From Trogon surrucura (Eukaryota; Chordata; Aves; Trogoniformes; Trogonidae), in assembly GCA_020746105.1 (NCBI GenBank), contig CM036628.1:10001-74000 (forward strand): a stretch of DNA of 64,000 bases. Direction: 5' to 3'. A program made the position numbers and the translations under genes. Positions 23,444 through 34,265 of this stretch are shown in pieces (the stretch's first letter is position 1; each line of letters opens with the position of its first letter). Below the pieces are notes generated by a model, which was not told where the DNA came from, did no database searches, and worked only from the letters and a program-made list of their open reading frames with translations.

Positions 23444-24626
23444 TGTTGTGGGTTGACCCTGGCCAGCCGCCAGTTACCCACACAGCCGCTCTCTCACTCC
23501 CCCTTCACGGCTAGACAGGGGGAGAAAATATTTCCAAGGGTTCAGGGTTTGAGATAAGGGCAGGGAGATCACCCTCATTTACCGTCCCGGGCAAAACAGA
23601 CTCAGTTTTGGGGAAATTAGGTACATTTATTAAGAGAACTAATCAGAGAGGAGTAGTGAGAAGTGAGAAAGAGCAAACAGATCTTAAACAGAACACCTTC
23701 CCCCCATCCCTCCCTTCTTCCCGGGCTTAACGTCAATCCCCGTTTCTCCACCTCCTCCCCCCGAGCGGCGCAGGGGGACAGGGAATGGGGGCTGCGGTCA
23801 GTTCAGCCGACGTTGGTTTCACCGCTTCTTCATTCCGGGGGAGGACTCTTCGCTCTTCCCCAGGGCCACTGTGGGGTCCCTCTCACGGGAGACGAGCTTC
23901 ACGCTCTCTTCTCCATGTGAGTCGTCCCACGAAGGGCAATTCATCACAAACTGCCCGACGTGAGACACCTCACGAGGGGCAGCCCACCCCTCGCGAGTCT
24001 GAGGCGCAGTCCTTCGGGGGGAACTGCTCCAGCGTGAGCCACCTGCAGCGTCCCAAAAGTCCCACCGGCCAACCTGCTCCAGCGTGGGCATTCCTCTCTT
24101 CCAGGGGCTACAGGTTCCGGCAGCGACTTGCTCTGATGCGGGCTTCCCACGGGCTACAGTCCCCTTTCGGGCATCCACCCACACGGCGTGGAGTCCTCGG
24201 TGGACATCTACGCGGTGATCCTCACGGTGGACATCTGCGCCTCGCCCATGGGCTGCAGGGGGACAACCCGCTTCACCTTGGTCTTCACCACAGACCCGGG
24301 GAACTCCTTCTGCTCCGGCACCTGGAGCTCATCCTCCCCCCCTCCTTCTTCACTGACCTTGGTGTCTGTACAGATTCTCACTCCTCCATCTCTGTGACAG
24401 CTGTTATGGCGCAGTTCTTTTTCCCGTTCTTAAATATGTTTTTTCACACAGGCATTCCTCTGCTATCACCTTACTGATAGGTTCAGCCTTGGCCAGCGGC
24501 AGGTCCCTCTTTGGAGCCGGCTGGCATTGGCTCTATCAAACCCGGGGAGCTTCTAGCAGCTTCTTGCTGAAGCCACCCTGCAGCTCCCCCTCCGCCGCCA
24601 AAATCCGGCCAGGCCAAACCAAAACA
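23444..24626 (-). mobile_element. Solo LTR, 1,183 bp, with 5-bp target duplication CCATA
   Basis: The element begins TGTTGTGGG and ends AAAACA. It is flanked on both sides by the direct repeat CCATA (23,439-23,443 and 24,627-24,631). No internal coding region or second LTR is present, so it is a solo LTR. The minus strand has AATAAA at 23,631-23,626 and an AT-rich TATA-like box near 24,435, which suggests minus orientation. The interior contains repeated 'ctgctccagcgtg'-type motifs. A 5-bp duplication fits ERVL-like or some class I elements. It inserted into, and splits, the older env remnant. Confidence 0.8.
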
Positions 24627-25450
24627 CCATATAATATGAAAATAGCCAATGGGCCTCGTAGATTGCCCCGTGCATAGTGCTGGTTATGTGGAGATGGAAA
24701 TGCATGAGAAGCACTACCTACATAGTGGTATGGCTGTGTACAGCAACACATCTAACCACCCAGACGCTCTATAACTGCTCCCATAGACCCCCAAGATTCT
24801 TGAGAAGTTTGTTGAATGCACAAAAACAAACCTTAAATTCCTGAATAGAAAAACCCTCCAGATTTCACAGTTTGTACAAGGGTACTTCGCTACGCTAGGC
24901 GCCAGTGAAATGGAAAAGGCAATTGTGACTATTTTGGCTACCTGATATCAAATAATTAATGCTTCTCCAAATACGAGTGCTAACGTGAAGTTCAAAATTA
25001 CTGCCCTATCGCAAGTAGTAGCACAGAGTAGAAAGGCCCTAGACAAATTGACTGCAGAAGCAGGAGGACTGTACACAGTAATTAATCAGGGCTGTTGTAG
25101 CTCTATTAATTACGAAGGGCAAATTGAAGAAGACTTGCACAAAATGTGGGAAAATACTAAGATTTTCCACAAAATTAATAAAGACAATATGGAAGGTCTT
25201 ATTACAGATTTATGGGAGATGCTGGCTTCTTGCTTTTCTCATCTTAATTGGTTAAAAAAAACCTTTCATCAGATTGATTATTCTGGTAGTTTTAGGAATA
25301 AGTCTTTATATTCTTCAAAAGTCAAAATTCAGTGGAAACGTAACGGGAAAAAGAATAAGATCAGGTATCAAGTGGAAGCAGGAAAATATCTCCCTCAGAC
25401 CGTAGAAAAGGACGGGTTACTACAGACTTATTGCAAAAGAATTTGCAACG
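24627..25450 (+). pseudogene. Endogenous retrovirus env transmembrane-subunit remnant
   Basis: The plus strand carries a transmembrane-subunit ectodomain. A heptad-like segment with AQSRKALDKLTAEAGGL is followed by a CC pair, matching the conserved LxNRRGLDxLTAExGG region and the CX6CC motif of gamma-type Env. The first cysteine of CX6CC is replaced by tyrosine here. A stop occurs upstream near 24,942, and the open part is 24,985-25,473. No signal for an intact membrane anchor is seen. The gene is not functional as it stands. Confidence 0.65.
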
Positions 25451-25470
25451 GTAAAAGAAAAGGGGGGAAT
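25451..25470 (+). other. Polypurine tract and start of the 3' LTR
   Basis: A run of A/G ending in GGGGGGAAT (25,452-25,470) directly precedes TGATACAG at 25,471. A polypurine tract next to TG is the normal end of retroviral coding sequence and start of the 3' LTR. It lies just after the env remnant, as expected. Confidence 0.55.
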
Positions 25471-26509
25471 TGATACAGAGAAGTAAAAACTTTTAGTCAG
25501 ACAGTGCCAATACAGCAAACACTTTACCAAATGTAAACATGTAGTCAAGCCCACTAACACTGCAAATAGTTTAGAACCTCTTATCACAAGACAACTCGGA
25601 TAACGGGAACTCCTAGCGCGCATGCAGACGTGAGAACGAGAAATTTATTATCTGTAGGGGCCCGATGGAAATTTACTAGCTACAAGCCTTCTAAAAAGCA
25701 ACAACAATGAACCACGTAATATTGCGTTACGAGATGGGTCCGTACGCACATTGTCATGCAATCGGAGGGACTTATCTCGGAGAACTGAATGCGAGGCTAC
25801 TGTGAAATAAACAGGAACGAGGTGCCTCAAGACTGCACGTATTGCTTGTCGGAAAAAACAATTGAGTATCGGCTATGGTACACCAATAGAACACGGTGAA
25901 GAGGACGATGATTACGAGTCTTCCTGCGAAACACCATGGCCCTCGACGACCGGACGGCACTGCACATGCGGCAAGAGGAGGAGGTCTGGCACGCTTATCT
26001 TAAAACTAACCCAGCCTAGACTCGTGAATAGGGGTGCTTTTGTGTAAGAAATATTTGTCTGTTTGAACAAAGGTTGTGCAAACTTTGAGGAGAGATCGCC
26101 TTGCTCCCGGCGCCGTACTAAACATACCCAGTTTAGAACTCGCTAGGAGTTGTAGAGTAGATTTCCTCATGTCAAGCTTTAGCCTCGATTACTCCTTTTA
26201 CAGAACTCCTGCGTATCGTGCCATTTTGGATTCTGTCTCACGCAAAGCCGATGCCGTCCGCAAACGAGTCCCGGTCTGGGTCTTGCGGGTCGGCTCTGCT
26301 GGAGTACGCCAGCTCCTTCGACTGCGAGCGATCGTGAGTCGCCTTAGGTCAGCGGTTGGGAAAGGCGCCATATTTGGGATCACCGTCGCTCTCGGTTCTA
26401 TGTCTTCTTGCTTCAGAAGAACAGTTCGGTACGGTCCCGGTGACAGCCGACATCCTCTCTCGTGCTCTAGGACAGCTGTAACTGCCTGGGTACAAAGACA
26501 GTCAGTTTT
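25471..26509 (+). mobile_element. Probable decayed 3' LTR region
   Basis: By position this should begin the 3' LTR of the plus-strand retroviral remnant. I could not find a matching 5' LTR or the LTR end, so its extent is unknown. Short ORFs inside have no recognised domain. Confidence 0.3.
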
Positions 26510-26850
26510 GTTCTAAGTGTTAACTTCTGCGCCTCCGGAATGGATAGCGCTGCTGTCACCGGTGCTCAAGGACGTGCTGTCCTCCCTTTGCATACATTAG
26601 GTCGTTGTTTTGAAAAGTATCCTGTATTTTAACTGGCTACTGCTTCCGCCTTTACCGGTCTGTAATCTGGCTTCAGTCAGGCAGTTACCGGTTCAGCCGC
26701 TCGAGATCTTCCCGGCATGCACGAGGCCCAAACCAGATCCCAAATCGTTATGGTGTGTTCAACTTCCTCCGGTATCTTCCGCTTCTGTTGCTAACGTAAG
26801 AATTTGGGCATCCAGACTCTTCAATATTATGACCTTGAATGTTCCTTTTT
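26510..26850 (+). repeat. Dispersed duplicate, copy 1 (pair with 30,715-31,060)
   Basis: This segment aligns along its length with 30,715-31,060. Shared landmarks are 'ttttgaaaag', 'gctactgctt', the 'gatcttcc' region and 'acgtaagaa' followed by 'ttgggc'. The two are clearly related but diverged. The common AACGTAAGAA could be a splice donor. It may derive from a retroviral LTR or from a host duplication, and I cannot decide which. Confidence 0.6.
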
Positions 26851-27154
26851 CAAAAGTATTTTGTGCATTTGATTTGCTCAATAGTGACACACAGGGTATT
26901 CTGTTACAGGTAGAAATTGATGAGTTAAACACCCTGTTCCAGTTCTAAACTTCAAACGCTAAAAAAAAAAACCAGCTAGCTTTACCTTTGCCCTGTAGCA
27001 CCGAGACTTGATGCGCTCTGCTTACTAAAATGACCTTTACGGGTGTTTAGTACTAAATAAGTAGCTCCCATATAATAAAATTGTCAACGTAGGAAAGGAC
27101 CACAATATCACCTACTCTCAACCCCGTTAGCACAACCGGGGACATCTCCTGCTA
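26851..27154. other. No recognised feature
   Basis: A stretch of about 300 AT-rich bases between the duplicated segment and the first CR1 fragment. Nothing recognisable is seen. Confidence 0.3.
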
Positions 27155-27600
27155 GATGAGGTAGCTCAGAGCCCTGTCCAGCCCGTTGCTGAAAACTTCC
27201 AGGGAGGTGGCTTCCACAACCTCTCTGTGCGACCCATTCAGGGGTCTCACCACCCTCCAGGCGAAGAACTTAGTAAACATCTGATGGGAATCACCCAGTC
27301 TCTACTTTTAAGCCATTCCCTTAGGTCGTACTGCTTCCTGACAACCTAAAAAGGCCCTTGCCACCTTTCTTGGAGGCTCCCATAAGATACTGGAAGAGCA
27401 CGATAAGGTCTCCTTGGAGCCTTCCTTTCTCCAGGCTGAACAACCCCAACTCCCTCAGTGTGTCTTCATAGGAAAGATTCTCCAGTCTGCTTATTATTAA
27501 CCTCCTTATTATTAGCCTTATTATAACCATCGACGTAGCCCTTCTCTGGACACGGTACGCCAGGTGGGGGCTCACAAGAGCGGAGTCAAAGTGTAGAACC
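27155..27600 (-). mobile_element. CR1 LINE fragment
   Basis: The plus strand reads as the reverse complement of a CR1 3' region. The minus-strand translation contains LFSLEKGRLQGDL and related C-terminal reverse-transcriptase/ORF2 sequence. Internal stops are present. It is adjacent to a second, better-ended CR1 copy. Confidence 0.8.
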
Positions 27601-27668
27601 GCGTCCCTCTAACTGCTGTCATAGGATGTCAGCAGTTGGAAGGGACCTCTAGCTATCGCTAGGGGACA

Positions 27669-28217
27669 AGAATCGTAGAATGGCATAGGCTGAAATGGAC
27701 CTTAGAGATCATCTAAGCCAACCTCCCTGTCATGGGCAGAGATGCCTCTCTACTAGATCAGGCTACTCAAGTCCCTGTCCAACTTGAACTTTAACACCTG
27801 GGAGGAGGGGGCAGCGACATCTCTGAGCAACGTATTCCAAATTCTTGCCACTAAACACTTTCTTCCTAAGACGTAATCTAAACCTATTCTCCTTCAACTT
27901 AAAACCATTTACCCTTGTCCTAGCACTAGATGCTCTTGTAAAAAGTCCCTCTCCGGCCTGCCTGTAGGATCCATGGAGATATTAGAAGGCAGCTAGTAGG
28001 TCCCCCCAAGTCTTCTCTTTTCAAGACTGAACAATCCCAGCTCCCACAGCATCTCCTTGTAGCAGAGGTGCTCCAGCCCCTGTATCATCTTTGTGGCCCT
28101 CTTCTGAACACGGTCCAACGGTTCTATGTCCCGCTTATGGTGGAGACACCAATACTGGACACAGTATTCAAGGTAGGGTCTCACAAGAGCAGAGTAAAGG
28201 GGGAGAAGCAACACTAT
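27669..28217 (-). mobile_element. CR1 LINE 3'-end fragment
   Basis: It begins on the plus strand with 'gaatcgtagaatggcatagg', the reverse complement of the CR1 3' terminus, followed by the conserved 'gaccttagagatcatct'. The minus-strand translation gives [16 protein letters not shown] and [12 protein letters not shown], typical of the ORF2 C-terminus. It is 5'-truncated, as most CR1 copies are. Confidence 0.9.
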
Positions 28218-28342
28218 AAGATCCTACAGGACAAGAGGCGACGCTACGAAATGAAAGGTGACGCAACTATATACTAGGGAACAAGAGACGATGCTACGCA
28301 ATCCTACGTGACAACAGGTTAGCACATCCCGACCTTTCAGGA

Positions 28343-28902
28343 TGTTGACCCAGGTTCGCTGATTCCCAGACCAGGATTAAGGTGACTTCCACCAAGGATC
28401 CGAACAACAATTTTATTCATCCATCACCTAACAACGAGGTATTTCAATTGCCCGGTCAGCGCAATCACCACGCTTCATAACAACGGGTTACTAATAAGCA
28501 AAAGAAACCAGCCTTGCCACAGATAGCTTCCTATTAAAGAGAACGAGAGAGAGAAGGAAAGTGAAAGAAAAAGGAAAGATCACCACCCCTGGATTCACGG
28601 ATGACTCGCAGCAATCCTCTAGTGGCAGGCAAAGAGCACACGCAACTGCATAAGGTGAGTACCTTTTATACAGTTAAGTTCCCATCACAGACCAGGAACA
28701 GGCTTTGGGGACAGTAGGGGCTTGTGAGGGGGAAAATAGTACCCCTCCCTCTCCCAGCTTCTTGCAGCCACAGCTCCACCTGTGAAGGTATGGGGCACGG
28801 AGCTCAGCACAGCACCGAGTCCCCCCTAGACAAACACAGATATGTGCCAGGCAGGCAGCTCTGGCTTGTTTACTATTTGAGAAATTGATCTAGTCCGTCA
28901 CA
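28343..28902 (-). mobile_element. LTR-like element in minus orientation, 560 bp
   Basis: On the minus strand it starts TGTGACGG and ends GTCAACA, giving TG...CA ends. A TATA box, TATAAAAG, is at 28,670-28,663. A poly(A) signal, AATAAA, is at 28,417-28,412, about 250 bases downstream, the normal U3-R-U5 order. No exact target duplication flanks it and no internal retroviral genes adjoin it, so it is probably a solo LTR. The family is not named. Confidence 0.6.
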
Positions 28903-29062
28903 GAGGTGACACTACAGGGGAAGAGGCACAAGGCTACGGGACAAGACGTGTCGCTCCATTAGGAAGCACAGGGCTACAGGACAACGAGCAAGGATACATG
29001 ACAAGAAGCAATGCTACAGGATGCTACACAACAAAACACAATACTATGTAACAGGAGGGAAC

Positions 29063-29160
29063 GCTACACGGCAACAGTCATCGCTACACGGCAACAGTCA
29101 TCGCTACACGGCAACAGTCATCGCTACACGGCAACAGTCATCGCTACACGGCAACAGTGG
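29063..29160. repeat. 20-bp tandem repeat, five copies
   Basis: Five near-perfect copies of a 20-base unit containing CTACACGGCAACAGTCAT. It is a locally homogenised piece of the surrounding diverged minisatellite. Confidence 0.9.
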
Positions 29161-29399
29161 ATGCCACATTATGATATATGACAGGAGGGGATTTTTCATT
29201 ATGCTACAGCACAAAAGTACAAGAGACAACATTATGAGACAAGAGACGATGCTACGTTACGCCACACAACAATAGCCAACGCTACAGGACAAGGCTAGAC
29301 AACAATAGGCAACTATACGGTATAATACGCAACAAGAGGCGAATGCTACGGGACAATCGGTAGGGCTACACAACAATACACACTGAACACAGGAAGCAG

Positions 29400-30350
29400 G
29401 GAGAGTAGCCTGGTGTGAGACACAAGACCCAGAAACAATGTTGCTGAATACAGTGACAAGTGTCACCCAGAGCTCTTCAGGCTCCCCACACCTGACACTG
29501 ACGGTCTGCATCATATATTATCTGTTCAAACAGCATACACAGCCTGCATAAAGGTACTGGTAATTTAAAAAGTGCAGCCTCTCAGAAAACACTGAGCTCA
29601 AAGGTAAAGAACGCTGAACACAACTGAGTCCATTTAGTTGACAACGTGACATTGCAGCACTTATACCATATCATGACTTAAGACACAATATAACCTTCTA
29701 AATATTATTATAGAGAGAACACATTAACTACCTGGGCTCATCACCGTGGGTTCCATCAATCGCAGCACTCTCTAAAGGCACAGCAGAAGATATACATGGA
29801 CATGAAACCTCAAAATGGAGCATTATCAACCACCAAACACTGCCAGGTCCTTGAGAACAAGCAAACCCACAGAGAGCTTGATCTTTGACAGAAGCAACAA
29901 GTACCCACCCAGTGTTTCCCACAAATTCTTAACACACACCACGGGGACTCGATCCCCTTTGACTGGATGGGAATGCTCTGACTGAGCAGGACCAGCACGA
30001 CTGACGGCCCTAGGACACCCCAAGAGAAACAGAAAAGAAGCTGGGCTGCTGCCACCAGGGTACGGGGGAAGAGAAACACAGTACCTGTCCCGTTGTGCGG
30101 GTCCTCTCTGCAGTGTGGGAACACAGGGCAGCAACTCCAGCAGCACAGGTGAGATGAGGAACAGCCCACAACGATCCTCCTGGCACGGCAGCCACCAAAA
30201 GGCCACCAGGGTTCTTGCCAGGGGCCCTTATATCCTGAGCACCGTGGGAGGGGAATACCACGATTAGTCCATTGGCATCACCTGACCCACCCTCCTCTCC
30301 CCATGGGCACAGCTGCCCCTGTGCACCACCTGGGCAATCAAGTAACACGT
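29400..30350 (-). repeat. Duplicated block A
   Basis: Positions 29,400-29,760 match 33,525-33,860 (block C) and 29,820-30,200 match 31,650-32,040 (block B). On the minus strand a TATA-like GATATAAGG near 30,230 is followed by a possible first exon. That exon ends at GGACAG/GTACTG near 30,082. A short intron of about 75 bases with a pyrimidine tract ends in TCCTAG near 30,010, and a second exon carries the integrase-like segment. This could be a small chimeric gene. No function is assigned. Confidence 0.5.
29822..30010 (-). pseudogene. Retroviral integrase C-terminal-like fragment, block A
   Basis: The minus-strand translation has HPVKGDRVPVVCVKN followed by LGGYLLLL and a short tail with LKDLAVFGG and a stop. 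The arrangement of GDRV and then a GPY-like GGY resembles the C-terminal GPY/F module of gammaretroviral integrases. A frameshift would be needed for a normal alignment. The same fragment is in block B. Confidence 0.4.
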
Positions 30351-30714
30351 TTAGAGAAAACAACAAGCATACTATACTCTAGTTTTAAGCAGTAAAGAAA
30401 ATAACCCGGCTAATGCACCCAAGCGTTACTAGAAAATGTTGGGGCAGGGATTAAAACAGATCCATCCCCAGCTGCCCAAGCACTCGACCAGACCCGCAGT
30501 CCTTGGGGAGCCCCGGTTGCGGCGAGGGCTCGGAGTGCCTCTGCGGGCAATTGCCAGGTCCTACCGAGGTGCGCCCGCTCCAAAGTCGCCGCAAGAGGGT
30601 CCAGCTTTTACACTGGTGAGGAAACAAGCTTACAGCGCTTCAACCGCGGGAACATCTGGTGCCACCCTCCCTGCTGGATGCCACGCGAAGCCTGACCGCG
30701 GCTAAAGTCGGTAT
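30351..30714. other. CpG-containing spacer, no recognised gene
   Basis: A moderately GC-rich segment that leads into the dispersed duplicate. Short ORFs are present with no recognised domain. Confidence 0.3.
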
Positions 30715-31060
30715 TTGTCCGAGCTTTAAATTCTGCACCTCCCGCATCCCTAGTGTGGGTGCCGCCGCTGCTCAGGAACACGCTGTGTCTCCCCCTTTGC
30801 TGACGTTACCCACTTCTTTTGAAAAGAAGCCTGTCATTTAACGGGCTACTGCTTTCGCCTTACCCGCCTGGCATGTGGCTTCCGTCGGGCGATGAGCGGT
30901 CCGGCCGCTCCAGATCTTCCTGGTGTTCCTCGGGCCCGTAGCAGAGGGGCTACGACCTTTTCCACTTCCTCCAGTACCTCCCACGACACGGCTTGCGTCG
31001 GCAACGTAAGAACTTGGGCGTCCAGACCTTTACTTTCTGGAATATGAGGGACCCTGTGCC
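30715..31060 (+). repeat. Dispersed duplicate, copy 2 (pair with 26,510-26,850)
   Basis: Diverged copy of the segment at 26,510-26,850, in the same orientation and with the shared 'acgtaagaacttgggcgtcc' end. The GC content is higher than in copy 1. Confidence 0.6.
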
Positions 31061-31639
31061 TGTCTCATAGCAGCCTTGCATTCCATTCTCGGAGATGAGT
31101 CCCACTCAAAGCATTACAATGTGTACAGAGCCATCTCACAGTTCATTGCTGCTGCTTCTTAAAAGCCTTCTAGCTAGTAAGTTTCCATCAGGCCCTCGCT
31201 TTGGGAGGAATGCGAGGGAATCCCTCTACCTACATTGGTCCAAGGGAGTCCAGCTACTTAAGTTTTAACCACATATCGCTCAGCAAGGCCAGAGATGCCG
31301 CCCCGTGTGCCATACCACTTATGTCATATTCATCACTAGCGCATTCTTAGTACTATTGGTAGTAGTATTAAATATAGAAAAGTGTACTTTCCTGAGGTTG
31401 TCACTTTGAGATGCATCTATCACAATAGTCTCGCAGGGCAGGAAAGATATGAGAAACATTGCAGCTTCACACGGACAAAGTTACCGGGTGTCACTCCGTG
31501 AGGCTCGCTCTGTCGTCACCAGTCCGTTTCCCTGAAAGACACTTACGGAACACCGTTAGCATAACGGTTAATATTAGGAAGATCTCAATCAAGATTTCTA
31601 ATCCAGAGGTAAATGTCCTTGACGTACCCATCAGACTTC
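31061..31639. other. No recognised feature
   Basis: About 580 bases between duplicated segments. I see no gene, RNA or repeat here. Confidence 0.3.
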
Positions 31640-32165
31640 ACCATTTCTCATCATCACTCACCAAACACTGCCAGGTGCTTGAGAACAACCAATCCCACAA
31701 AGAGCTTGATCTTTGCCAGAAGCAACAAGTACCCACACAGTGTTTCCCAGAAATTCTTAACACACACCACAGGGACTCGATCCCCTTCGACTGGATGGCA
31801 AGGCTCTGAATGAGCAGGACCAGCACGACTGATGGCCATAGGACACCCCAAGAGAAAGAGAAGTTTTGCTGCTGCCACCAGGGTATGGGCGAAGGGAGAA
31901 ACACAGTATCTGTCCTGTCATGCAGGGCCCCTCTGCAGCGTGGGAACACGAGGCAGAAACTCCAGCGGTATGGGTGAGACGAGGAACGGCCCGTAGCAAT
32001 CCTCCCGGCACAGCAGCCACCAAAACGTCCCTCGGGCTCTTCCGCATTTCGGCCACGTAGCAGCAGGAGAGAGAGCAGCAAACTACACGGCGCCACTGCG
32101 CCTCGCCGCCGCCGCTTCCCGCCGCAGGACCGCGTTTCGGACATATGGGGGCGGTAGGGAGCACC
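31640..32165 (-). repeat. Duplicated block B with integrase-like fragment
   Basis: Positions 31,650-32,040 match block A with moderate divergence, including the integrase-like segment (GDRVPVVCVKN at about 31,775-31,745). Positions 32,040-32,165 match block C (34,135-34,265) almost exactly. At the place where block A has donor GGACAG/GTACTG, this copy has GGACAG/ATACTG, so the donor is lost. The block leads directly into the 70-bp array. Confidence 0.5.
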
Positions 32166-32865
32166 TGCAGAAATGTAAGGGCAGCAGGTACTGGCAGGAC
32201 GCAGCGTCGACCTCAACGGCGCCATTGCGCATGCGCCGAGAGAAGTAAGGGCAGAAGCTACTGGCAGGACGCAGCGCCGACCTCAACGGCGCCGCCGCGC
32301 ATGCGCCGAGAGAAGCAAGGGCAGCAGGTACTGGCAGGACGCAGCGCCGACCTCAACGGCGCCATCGCGCATGCGCCGAGAGAAGTAAGGGCAGAAGCTA
32401 CTGGCAGGACGCAGCGCCGACCTCAACGGCGCCGCCGCGCATGCGCCGAGAGAAGCAAGGGCAGCAGGTACTGGCAGGACGCAGCGCCGACCTCAACGGC
32501 GCCATCGCGCATGCGCCGAGAAAAGTAAGGGCAGAAGCTACTGGCAGGACGCAGCGCCGACCTCAACGGCGCCATCGCGCATGCGCCGAGAGAAGTAAGG
32601 GCAGAAGCTACTGGCAGGACGCAGCGCCGACCTCAACGGCGCCGCTGCGCATGCGCCAAGAGAAGCAAGGGCAGCAGGTACTGGCAGGACGCAGCGCCGA
32701 CCTCAACGGCGCCATTGCGCATGCGTTGAGAGAAGGGTGGGCGGAAGGTACTGGCATGCCGCAGCGCCGACCTCAATGACACCGCTGCGCATGCGCCAAG
32801 AGACGTAAGGGTAGCAGGCACCTGCAAGGTGCAGCGCCGACCTCAGCCACGTTGCCGCGCATCAC
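32166..32865. repeat. 70-bp tandem array, ten copies, with GCGCATGCGC palindromes
   Basis: Ten units at an exact 70-base period. ATG of the palindrome is at 32,231, 32,301, 32,371, 32,441, 32,511, 32,581, 32,651, 32,721 and 32,791, and the last unit is degenerate. Eight carry a perfect GCGCATGCGC and one a single-mismatch form. Two subtypes (GAAGTAAGGGCAGAAGC and GAAGCAAGGGCAGCAGG) alternate in the first five copies, giving a 140-bp dimer. GCGCATGCGC is the core of the NRF1 binding consensus. The array is CpG-rich. Regulatory activity is inference. Confidence 0.9.
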
Positions 32866-32869
32866 TACA

Positions 32870-33300
32870 ATACGCTAGTGACAAGAGGCATCGGTACACC
32901 ACAAGAGGCGAGAGCACAAGACGCTACGCAAGAGGAAGCAAGTCCACATGACAGGAGTAAACGTTACGTTACGCTATGTGACAAGAGGCGACACTACGTT
33001 ACGCTATGCAACAAGAGACAAGGCGACAGGGCAATTGGTGACGCGACAGGAAGTGATGCTCTGTTACACTATGCGACAGGAGGTGACGCTATGTTACTCT
33101 AAAAGACAAGAGGCCACGTTACGTTACGCTAAGTGGCAAGAGGCGACGCAACGTCACTATAAGTCACAAGAGGCGACGCCATGCAACGAGAGGCGATGTC
33201 CCATGACGCTACACGACAAGAGGCGACGCTGCATTATGCTGCGTGACAGGAGACGTTATTACAATATGCTATGTGACAAGAGGCGCTGGATTGGGGAATG
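32870..33300. repeat. Diverged minisatellite, second locus
   Basis: Irregular repeats of 'gctatgtgacaagaggcga' and related phrases, the same family as at 28,210-29,400. Its position next to a duplicated block mirrors the first locus, which supports a segmental duplication. Confidence 0.7.
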
Positions 33301-33524
33301 CAGGGTGAGCATCGAAGGTAAAAAGAGACATGGAGACCCCCTCACGGTCCAGCCACTAAAAAAGAGGCATTAAACCCTGTGATTCACCCATACTGAATAG
33401 GACGTATGGAATACTCTCGAAATGACAGATGAAATACTACCTTTGGCCAGCTGATCTGTCCACCCGTCCTAAGAAGTGCAAACTGCTACTGCCTTGTTAC
33501 CCCTGTGACCTCCCAGCAACCCCA

Positions 33525-34265
33525 CGGTGCCACACAAGAGCCAGAAACGACACAGGTCAATATAGGAACAAGTGTCAGCCAAAGCCCTTCGGGTTCCCCA
33601 CCTCTGGCACTGACGGTCAGCATCAGGCATTACCTCTTCGAGGCATTATCTCTTGTCTGCATAAACGTACTGCTAACTTAAAAAGTGCAGCCTCTCAGAA
33701 AAGACTGAGTTCAAAGGCAAAAAACACTGAACAGATTAGGTTCCATTTAGCTGACAATGTGACATTGCACCCCTCGTTCCCTATCATCTACATCAGACGC
33801 AACACGAGCTTCTAAATATTATTAAAGAGTGAAAACTTTAACTACCTGGGCTCCCGCTGCTCATCAGATGTGGCTGTAACTGTACGCAATGAAGTTGGGC
33901 GGGGGGGAAATCGCCACGGAAACCCAAAGCTCTCAGCCGAGAATGCGGCTGCCGGCTGCAGTAGCGTTTTCCGAACACACGATGCCAGTAGCGAGCAGCA
34001 AGCGTTCAAGCGCCTGCGGACAACCGACGCGCCCGCCTGCGGGACCGCGCTTCGGCCACGTAGGAGAAGAAGCCCCCCCGTCACCCTCCGAAGAGCCGCG
34101 CGCTTCCCCCGCCGCCGCCGGCGCTTCGGAACCGCATTTCGGCCACGTATGGCCGGAGAGAGCAGCAAACGACACGGCGCCACTGCGCCTCGCCGCCACC
34201 TCCCCCCGCCGCAGGACCGCGTTTCGGACATATGGGGGCGGTAGGGAGCACCTGCAGAAATGTAA
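33525..34265 (-). repeat. Duplicated block C
   Basis: The left part (33,525-33,860) matches block A at 29,400-29,760. The right part (34,135-34,265) matches block B. On the minus strand a possible donor, GAGCCCAG/GTAGTTAAAG, lies near 33,845, downstream of a GC-rich segment with an open frame of 157 codons (34,315-33,842). No protein family is recognised and the GC content makes open frames unreliable. Confidence 0.5.

Larger units (their letters stand above)
28210..29400. repeat. Diverged 'gctacg-ggacaagagg' minisatellite
   Basis: Phrases such as 'acaagaggcgacgctacg', 'ctacaggacaag' and 'ctacacaacaa' recur irregularly. The same repeat appears again at 32,870-33,300. It is interrupted by an LTR at 28,343-28,902. 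No gene is present. Confidence 0.7.
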
